From IMG/VR virus record IMGVR_UViG_3300022594_000008, positions 1 to 50,263 of that record: a DNA stretch of 50,263 bases. The stretch is one strand, 5' to 3'. The notes under the pieces were generated by a model. It was not told where the DNA came from, searched no databases, and saw only the letters and a list, made by a program, of their open reading frames with translations. Positions 45,300 through 50,263 of this stretch are shown here, piece by piece; position 1 is the first letter of the stretch; the number at the start of each line of letters is the position of its first letter. The position numbers and the translations under genes are program-made. Source of the DNA: a virus.

Positions 45300-45999
45300 G
45301 AAATTTATTGACGAAAAAGAAGTATTTGCCATAAATGATCAAATCGAATGGGCCGTTCATGAAATAGGTCCAGGTAAATCTAAAGTTATTGTATGTGATA
45401 ATTTTTATAAAAATCCAGATATGGTTCGAGAATTAGCACTATCTATTCCTCCTAGTGTTAATGAACGTATTGCTAGTAATTTACCAGTTGGTCCGGATAG
45501 CGGCCGTATTAATGCATTTTATATGTTTGATCATTTCGCCACTCCTATCGAAGAAATGTTTAAACAATCATTGCCTGAGATATACGAAAAAGCTCCAACT
45601 GGTTATTTTCAACAGTCGTTTTTAAACGCTACATTTCTAGTTAATGTTATGACTGGAAAAAATCTGCCGCCTCGTGTTCCGCATTGTGATGCACCGCATC
45701 CGTATTTGTATGCGGCTGTAATTTTTCTAAACACACCAGAAGAATGCCAAGGCGGTACAGCATTTTATACATTTGGTGGTAATCATAAAGGCAATGCTAA
45801 TACTATGGATGTCGAAGGCAAAATTCCAATGGATCACTATGTTACAGACAGTGAAGAAGATTGGGAAATGCTCAAACTAGTTGAAATGAAGTACAACAGA
45901 TTTGTAATGTATCCGCAATGGCAATATCACACAGCATATATTAAACCTGATATGTTTGTAGACGGCACATATAGAATTAATCAATGTTTTTTCATATGA
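45286..45999 (+). CDS. DUF6445-like putative 2OG/Fe oxygenase
   Basis: A 237-aa protein resembling the DUF6445 family. HCDAPHPYLYAAVIFLN (133-149) gives an H-x-D pair, GGTAFYTFGG follows at 157-166, His215 lies in WQYHTAY and Arg230 in YRINQCFF. That is the H-x-D...H...R pattern of double-stranded beta-helix oxygenases. To my knowledge DUF6445-type genes often sit beside tryptophan-halogenase genes in bacterial clusters, which fits this locus. The start overlaps the preceding gene by 14 nt with GAGG 6 nt upstream; the end overlaps the next gene (ATGA). Confidence 0.7.
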   Translation: MSMIKKFIDEKEVFAINDQIEWAVHEIGPGKSKVIVCDNFYKNPDMVRELALSIPPSVNERIASNLPVGPDSGRINAFYMFDHFATPIEEMFKQSLPEIYEKAPTGYFQQSFLNATFLVNVMTGKNLPPRVPHCDAPHPYLYAAVIFLNTPEECQGGTAFYTFGGNHKGNANTMDVEGKIPMDHYVTDSEEDWEMLKLVEMKYNRFVMYPQWQYHTAYIKPDMFVDGTYRINQCFFI

Positions 46000-46772
46000 C
46001 TGAAATTGATTTTAATCATTTAAAGTCTTTTTTTGATCCCGAACGATGGGATATCGGCCTGCTGGACGGTTTTGAGACTGTACAATGTTGTTTACAACCT
46101 AATAGAATGCAAAAATCTGCGCCGTACGGAGTTGCATATGATGCCGGATCTCGAGAATTAATAGAATCCGAAACTCATCATACTCTTGTAATTATTAGAA
46201 AAGCAGATTACAGTCAAGATTATGCCATGTTAAACTACGAATCTCGTAAAATCATGACTGAGATATTTGGCGAAGATGATGTATCCTGGACTAACCCTTA
46301 CATAGATTTAACCGTGCCTGTGGTAAATTCTATATGGTATACCATTTGGCTTAATAGTAAGGCCGCGGCTATCACTGCTAACTTAGGTGTAAGAGCTAAA
46401 AATAGTATGGTACATACTTACAAATTTGGTTTTCATGCTAAGATAGCAACTTACGGAATACGTATTCCTATTACAAATTATGAAAGAAATCAAAAAAAAT
46501 CTGATTTGTTAGATGCTTGTTTAACTTGTAATTTATGTGTGGATAGATGTCCTGTAAAAGCAATACATCCGGAGCCTCCCTTTCCGTTTATTGATTTGTT
46601 TGCATGCCATGATCAGCTGGCAAAAACTAGTCGTAAAAATTGGAAGCACGATTTAGAATATAGCAACACAGGAAAATTAGTGTCTCCTTTAGAAAAAGGA
46701 TACAATATGTGTAATATATGCCAAACACAAGAACCGTGCAATACAAATATTATTAAGGAATTAATTAAATGA
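45996..46772 (+). CDS. Two-cluster 4Fe-4S protein, QueG/reductive-dehalogenase-like
   Basis: A 258-aa protein from the ATG that overlaps the previous stop (ATGA). Cys175, 178, 181 and 185 form C-x2-C-x2-C-x3-C-P; Cys204, 239, 242 and 248 complete eight ligands for two [4Fe-4S] clusters. The segment before the clusters (SKAAAITANLGVRAKNSM, about 121-138, then YKFGFHAKIATYGIRIP) resembles the part of epoxyqueuosine reductase and reductive dehalogenases that lies between cobalamin and clusters. Those enzymes are usually longer (350+ aa), and the N-terminal cobalamin domain is short or altered here. It may pass electrons to the flavin halogenase or act as a reductase itself; this is inference. 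An upstream in-frame ATG at 45984 is less likely. Confidence 0.65.
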   Translation: MTEIDFNHLKSFFDPERWDIGLLDGFETVQCCLQPNRMQKSAPYGVAYDAGSRELIESETHHTLVIIRKADYSQDYAMLNYESRKIMTEIFGEDDVSWTNPYIDLTVPVVNSIWYTIWLNSKAAAITANLGVRAKNSMVHTYKFGFHAKIATYGIRIPITNYERNQKKSDLLDACLTCNLCVDRCPVKAIHPEPPFPFIDLFACHDQLAKTSRKNWKHDLEYSNTGKLVSPLEKGYNMCNICQTQEPCNTNIIKELIK

Positions 46773-48253
46773 AAATTATAATTGTAGGTGGAGGAAGCAG
46801 TGCATGGTTATCTGCGTCCTACTTATTAAACAATGTTCCGAAGGTAGAAATTACCGTTATTGACAAAGAAGTAGGTAATCCTGTCGGAGTGGGCGAAGCA
46901 ACTATACTTAATTTTGGCACTTTTATGGAAGAGTGCGGATTTGCTAAAGCAGAATGGCTTTATGAATTAGATGCTACATTAAAAACAGGCATTATGTTTC
47001 CAGGCTGGGGCACAACGGATAATGAAGTATGGCATCCTTTTCAGACTAATGTAACATATCCTGATAGTAGCAGTTTAGATGTATGGGCACAACAACAAGA
47101 TTTACCCTTTAAACGATATGCTACCACAAATTATGATGCGGCTACTAGTAGATTAATCGATTTTACAGCACCTGATCAACGATTTGGATATCATGTAGAT
47201 TGTGGTAAGATGGTTGTTTATATTCAAAAGAAAATAAAAAGTTTTGTAACCTGTATTAATTCGGCAGTTACAGAAGTTATTAAAGATGATGAAGGTAATA
47301 TTAACAAACTAGTATTAAACAACGGCGAAGAACATACAGCAGATTTATATATAGATTGCACCGGATTTATTAGTTTATTAAAAGAACAAAAGTTTGTTGA
47401 CATAACCGGTAGATTATTCTGCGATACCGCAATAGCATGTCGCATTGATTTTGAAGACAAAACAACAGAAATGCTTCCCTATGTAATAAGCGAAGCAGTA
47501 GAGCATGGATGGATATGGAAAATTCCTACACGTAGTCGTATTGGCTCTGGTTTAGTCTTTAACAGAAATATAACTCCTATCGAAGAAGCAAAACAATATC
47601 TGGCCGACCACTGGAATGGCAGAGTTAAAGTTGAAGATATGAAAGTCATTGACTGGACTCCTAGATATTGTAGTAACATGTGGCAAGGTAACATAGTTAG
47701 TGTTGGACTAAGTGCAGGGTTTATCGAGCCTTTAGAAAGTACTGGATTATTTTTAATACAAATGGGTATCAAACTATTAGCAGAAAAGATTAAATTAAGT
47801 TTTTACGATACTGCAAATATTAATTTATACAATTCACAAATGACAAAATATTTTGAAGACGGTATAGATTTTGTCGGCATGCATTATGCAAATACAGAGC
47901 GTACTGAACCTTTTTGGCAGTATGTTAAAGAAACATTCAAAGAATCTGTGCTACAACAGCATTATAGGATGATAATGCTTGATCCAAATGTAACATTTGT
48001 CGATGTATGTAAACCAAACTTAACAAATAATACAATCTTTAATCCTATTAACTGGTTTATATGGCTCGCCCAACTTGGATATCCTGTAAATAAATCTGCA
48101 TTTCATTTGCACCCTGATAGAATTAAGTTTCTTATAAAAGTATTTGAACGCAACGAACAAGTCAGAGTCTTAAGAAGCATACCGCATAAAGATGCGCTTG
48201 ATGTTATCCTGTTAGAAGGTATGAATAACGGCTATGTCCCAAGCGAAATTTAA
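46769..48253 (+). CDS. Flavin-dependent halogenase-like protein 2, canonical active-site motifs
   Basis: A 494-aa protein close to the usual size of tryptophan-halogenase-type enzymes (about 510-540 aa). It has GGGSSAW (7-13, FAD binding), GVGEAT (40-45), Lys72 in ATLKTGIMFPGW (PrnA Lys79 equivalent), WIWKIP (248-253) and EPLESTG (320-326) with the catalytic Glu323-Ser324 pair. The family uses FADH2, O2 and halide to make HOX, which Lys carries to the substrate. Viral members exist (for example the iodinating VirX1 of a cyanophage). The start overlaps the Fe-S gene by 4 nt (ATGA). The substrate is unknown; Trp, another aromatic or a protein residue are possible. Confidence 0.85.
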   Translation: MKIIIVGGGSSAWLSASYLLNNVPKVEITVIDKEVGNPVGVGEATILNFGTFMEECGFAKAEWLYELDATLKTGIMFPGWGTTDNEVWHPFQTNVTYPDSSSLDVWAQQQDLPFKRYATTNYDAATSRLIDFTAPDQRFGYHVDCGKMVVYIQKKIKSFVTCINSAVTEVIKDDEGNINKLVLNNGEEHTADLYIDCTGFISLLKEQKFVDITGRLFCDTAIACRIDFEDKTTEMLPYVISEAVEHGWIWKIPTRSRIGSGLVFNRNITPIEEAKQYLADHWNGRVKVEDMKVIDWTPRYCSNMWQGNIVSVGLSAGFIEPLESTGLFLIQMGIKLLAEKIKLSFYDTANINLYNSQMTKYFEDGIDFVGMHYANTERTEPFWQYVKETFKESVLQQHYRMIMLDPNVTFVDVCKPNLTNNTIFNPINWFIWLAQLGYPVNKSAFHLHPDRIKFLIKVFERNEQVRVLRSIPHKDALDVILLEGMNNGYVPSEI

Positions 48254-48809
48254 AATAACTATTGGTCTTGATAGGGACGGTACTATAAACGAAGATCGAG
48301 GATACATTGGTCATCCTGATGCGTTTGTGCCTATTGACAAAAGTTTAGAAGCCGTAGCACAAATACGTGCTAAGGGTTACAATATTGTTGTATTAACTAA
48401 CCAAGCAGGCATTAGTAAAGGATTAATGACACCAGACGACGTTGATAGAGTAAATCAGCGTATGTTAGAAATGTTAGGCGAAGCAGGTTGCCCTAGCATT
48501 GACGGTATTTACTACAGTACAACTAGCATGAAACAAGACATTTATGCTAAACCTAATGTTGGCATGTTTCAACGTGCTGAAAAAGAAACAGGTGTTAAAT
48601 TTAAAGGCGGTGCTTACGTTGGCGATAAGATGAGCGATTTAAAAGCCGCTATGAAAATGGGTGCAACTCCTGTATTAGTAAGAACAGGGCATGGACTTGA
48701 AACAGAACAAGATTTAAACAAATACGCTTATCGAGAAATTAAAAAGAAAGTTGCTATCTTTGATAATTTGTGGGCGTTTGCATCAGCACTACCATATAAC
48801 GAGGAATAA
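48234..48809 (+). CDS. HAD-IIIA sugar-phosphate phosphatase, GmhB-like but without Zn loop
   Basis: A 191-aa protein, the length of E. coli GmhB. HAD motifs are D13-R-D15-GTIN (nucleophile and acid/base), T55-NQAG, Lys106 in YAKPNVGM, and GD131KMSD135. GmhB removes the C7 phosphate of heptose bisphosphate. The Cys/His Zn-binding loop of GmhB and HisB-N (C-x-H...C-x-C before RKP) is absent: the region reads STTSMKQDIYAKP. The exact sugar phosphate is therefore uncertain. It overlaps the halogenase gene by 20 nt. With the GT9-like gene it suggests nucleotide-heptose or related sugar chemistry. Confidence 0.8.
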   Translation: MSQAKFKITIGLDRDGTINEDRGYIGHPDAFVPIDKSLEAVAQIRAKGYNIVVLTNQAGISKGLMTPDDVDRVNQRMLEMLGEAGCPSIDGIYYSTTSMKQDIYAKPNVGMFQRAEKETGVKFKGGAYVGDKMSDLKAAMKMGATPVLVRTGHGLETEQDLNKYAYREIKKKVAIFDNLWAFASALPYNEE

Positions 48810-48811
48810 TC

Positions 48812-49459
48812 ATGGGACCAGAAGGCAGTAATTTAAAGTTTTCAGAAAACTTTCAAGATTGGTTTGTACTACAAGAAACTGGTTTTAAATCCGATGGATT
48901 CTTTGTTGACATCGGTGCAGGTGACGGCATAACTGCTAGTAATACATACTTGTTAGAGAAATTTTACAAGTGGGGCGGTATATGCGTTGATCCTAACCCG
49001 TTTTTTACACAAACATTGGCTGGTGTTAGAAATAGTTTTTCTAGTACGCTATGCGTACACGAAGAAACTGGTAAAATATTGCCTTTTAAGTTCAATGCCA
49101 ATGAAGAATTGTTTTATGGTTGGAATTTTAGAGCGGGCTTGACACAACATTTAGATCAAATCGATCCAAAAATTGATCAATATTTTGTAACAATTAATGT
49201 TCTTACAATTTCACTAAGTGATTTACTTAAATTATATCACGCTCCTAAACTTATAGACTATCTAAGTCTAGATACAGAAGGTAGTGAATATTCAATACTT
49301 AAAGATTTTGATTTTAACGAGTATGACATTAGTTGTATTACTGTAGAACATTCTTTTACAGAAGATAGAGAAAAGATATACGATCTATTAGTGGCTAATG
49401 GATATCGTCGTGTAGAAGAACAGCGTAGCGGCAACGAAGATTGGTATTTGCGTAAATGA
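48812..49459 (+). CDS. FkbM-type SAM-dependent methyltransferase
   Basis: A 215-aa FkbM-family O-methyltransferase. The SAM motif is FFVDIGAGDGITASN (30-44), the acidic residue after the second strand is Asp60 in ICVDPNPFF, and the family hallmark LSLDTEGSEYSIL lies at 151-163. FkbM enzymes methylate hydroxyls of polyketides and sugars. GAGGAAT ribosome-binding site, 2 nt after the phosphatase gene; its stop overlaps the next start (ATGA). It probably caps the sugar made or transferred by this cluster. Confidence 0.85.
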   Translation: MGPEGSNLKFSENFQDWFVLQETGFKSDGFFVDIGAGDGITASNTYLLEKFYKWGGICVDPNPFFTQTLAGVRNSFSSTLCVHEETGKILPFKFNANEELFYGWNFRAGLTQHLDQIDPKIDQYFVTINVLTISLSDLLKLYHAPKLIDYLSLDTEGSEYSILKDFDFNEYDISCITVEHSFTEDREKIYDLLVANGYRRVEEQRSGNEDWYLRK

Positions 49460-50263
49460 GTAAAACATTGTTCTTAGGAGATAGCCACAGTCAGGGCTAT
49501 TGGACTGAACAAGTGATGTACTTGAATTATCCTCATGTTTGGCAAAATAATAATTACGCTGAAATTTATGCCAATCTTAATAACAAACACAGTATCATAT
49601 ATGCTATGAGCGGCGCTACTATTCAGCGTTATCCTGATTGGCTTAAAATAGCACTAGACAAATATTCAGATATTGACGAAGTATTTGTACAAGCACTACA
49701 TTGGAACCGTTTTATGTTAAGCGGATCTAGCATTAAAGATTTTACTGCTGATGTACCACTCGATTATTTCATGCAAATCCATAGTAGTAATGATTTAGTT
49801 ACACGTATTTCAGATGTACCTGAAGATATGGCCAACAAAGAAGGAATCAATCGTGATCATGAATTTTATCCTTCTAAAATTTCAGGTGAAGATTACGAAA
49901 GTTTAAAAGATATTCCTGCAAAGTGGCGCCCTAATTTACAAAAAGAACCCTATATCAAAGTTAAATTGTGGAGTGAGTTAATGACACACTTGCAACATCG
50001 CGAGTATTGTCGTACATTATTCTTAATGGATCGGTTGTGCAAGGAACGAAGTATTAAAATGTACTTGTGGCGTGTGAACGACCGGGTGTATATTCCAGAT
50101 AATATAAATGTATACGGAGAATTAACATCTACTGTTAAGATAGAAAAGTCTGCTGAAACATATCTAAAAGAAATTGGGTTTGATATTTCACAAATGTTAA
50201 TGCCCGACAACGAACACTATACGTTAGACGGGCATTTAGAAATAGCACACAAATTCCTACCTT
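49456..50263 (+). CDS. SGNH/GDSL-like hydrolase, cut by the window end
   Basis: Open from an ATG overlapping the FkbM stop (ATGA) through the last base, at least 269 codons with no stop. LFLGDSHSQGY (residues 5-15) is a block I GDS-type nucleophile motif with Ser10. DNEHYTLDGHLEIAHKF near the end resembles the block V Asp/His region, though alignment of the exact D-x-x-H is uncertain. In glycan clusters SGNH proteins add or remove acetyl groups or act as esterases. The central ~200 residues are unusual and unrecognised. As the protein is truncated here, length and C-terminus are unknown. Confidence 0.6.
   Translation, partial: MSKTLFLGDSHSQGYWTEQVMYLNYPHVWQNNNYAEIYANLNNKHSIIYAMSGATIQRYPDWLKIALDKYSDIDEVFVQALHWNRFMLSGSSIKDFTADVPLDYFMQIHSSNDLVTRISDVPEDMANKEGINRDHEFYPSKISGEDYESLKDIPAKWRPNLQKEPYIKVKLWSELMTHLQHREYCRTLFLMDRLCKERSIKMYLWRVNDRVYIPDNINVYGELTSTVKIEKSAETYLKEIGFDISQMLMPDNEHYTLDGHLEIAHKFLP

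Noticed and set aside
45984-45995. Upstream in-frame ATG (45984) as the start of the Fe-S protein
   Set aside because: It lies deep in the preceding gene with no ribosome-binding site, whereas ATG 45996 forms the ATGA stop-start overlap used repeatedly in this cluster.
40489-50263. Host-derived island inserted in a prophage
   Set aside because: There are no integrase, attachment repeats, transposase or change of strand; base use and the avoidance of GCWGC continue unchanged, so the cluster looks long resident in the phage.
1-50263. tRNA genes or introns within the structural region
   Set aside because: The gaps between genes are at most about 156 nt and none reads as a cloverleaf; no gene is interrupted by a homing-endonuclease-like frame.

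Overview
The window is one continuous, plus-strand stretch of a T4-type (Straboviridae/Kyanoviridae-like) tailed-phage genome. The order portal (gp20), small ORF, gp67-like core protein, prohead protease (gp21), scaffold (gp22), major capsid protein (gp23) is the T4 head module. Late-promoter boxes resembling T4 TATAAATA recur in front of transcription units. Base composition is AT-rich, near 40% G+C by eye. The fibre proteins and the accessory genes look like those of marine or freshwater T4-like phages (cyanophages, pelagiphages and relatives). The host cannot be named from this sequence. No tRNA, CRISPR array, integrase or minus-strand gene is visible.

Layout. 1-6170: end of an upstream gene (probably tail tube) and the head module. 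6171-15015: virion and fibre genes behind a UUCG-loop terminator and a structured leader, including two paralogous fibres with LamG-like domains. 15031-35699: two giant paralogous fibre genes (2632 and 4237 aa) with the same domain plan: seven CBM5/12-like units, a beta-helix core, a BNR-like propeller and a conserved C-terminus. The second is swollen by tandem modules and by a roughly 980-residue Thr/Ser/Gly-rich insertion inside the propeller. 35720-40415: small structural proteins, a fibre, three tandem Gly/Cys-rich proteins (30-32 Cys in about 280 aa each) and a tail-assembly-chaperone-like protein, closed by a strong terminator.

40476-50263 is an accessory cluster behind an exact TATAAATA box. 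In order it encodes a 2OG-Fe(II) oxygenase-like protein, a flavin-dependent halogenase-like protein, a GT9-like glycosyltransferase, a NodU/TobZ-type carbamoyltransferase, a DUF6445-like oxygenase, a two-cluster 4Fe-4S protein resembling the C-terminal half of epoxyqueuosine reductase or reductive dehalogenase, a second halogenase with canonical catalytic residues, a HAD sugar-phosphate phosphatase, an FkbM methyltransferase and a truncated SGNH/GDSL-like protein. Most neighbours overlap by 1-20 nt, so they are probably translationally coupled. My inference is a phage-encoded chemical tailoring pathway (oxidation or halogenation plus sugar transfer, carbamoylation and methylation). It is probably expressed late and directed at a glycan, metabolite or the adjacent unusual fibres.

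A second, sequence-level observation is that reading the whole window by eye I found no GCAGC or GCTGC (GCWGC), although about 48 would be expected. Ala-Ala pairs avoid it by using GCG or GCC first, which gives seven NotI octamers in AT-rich DNA.
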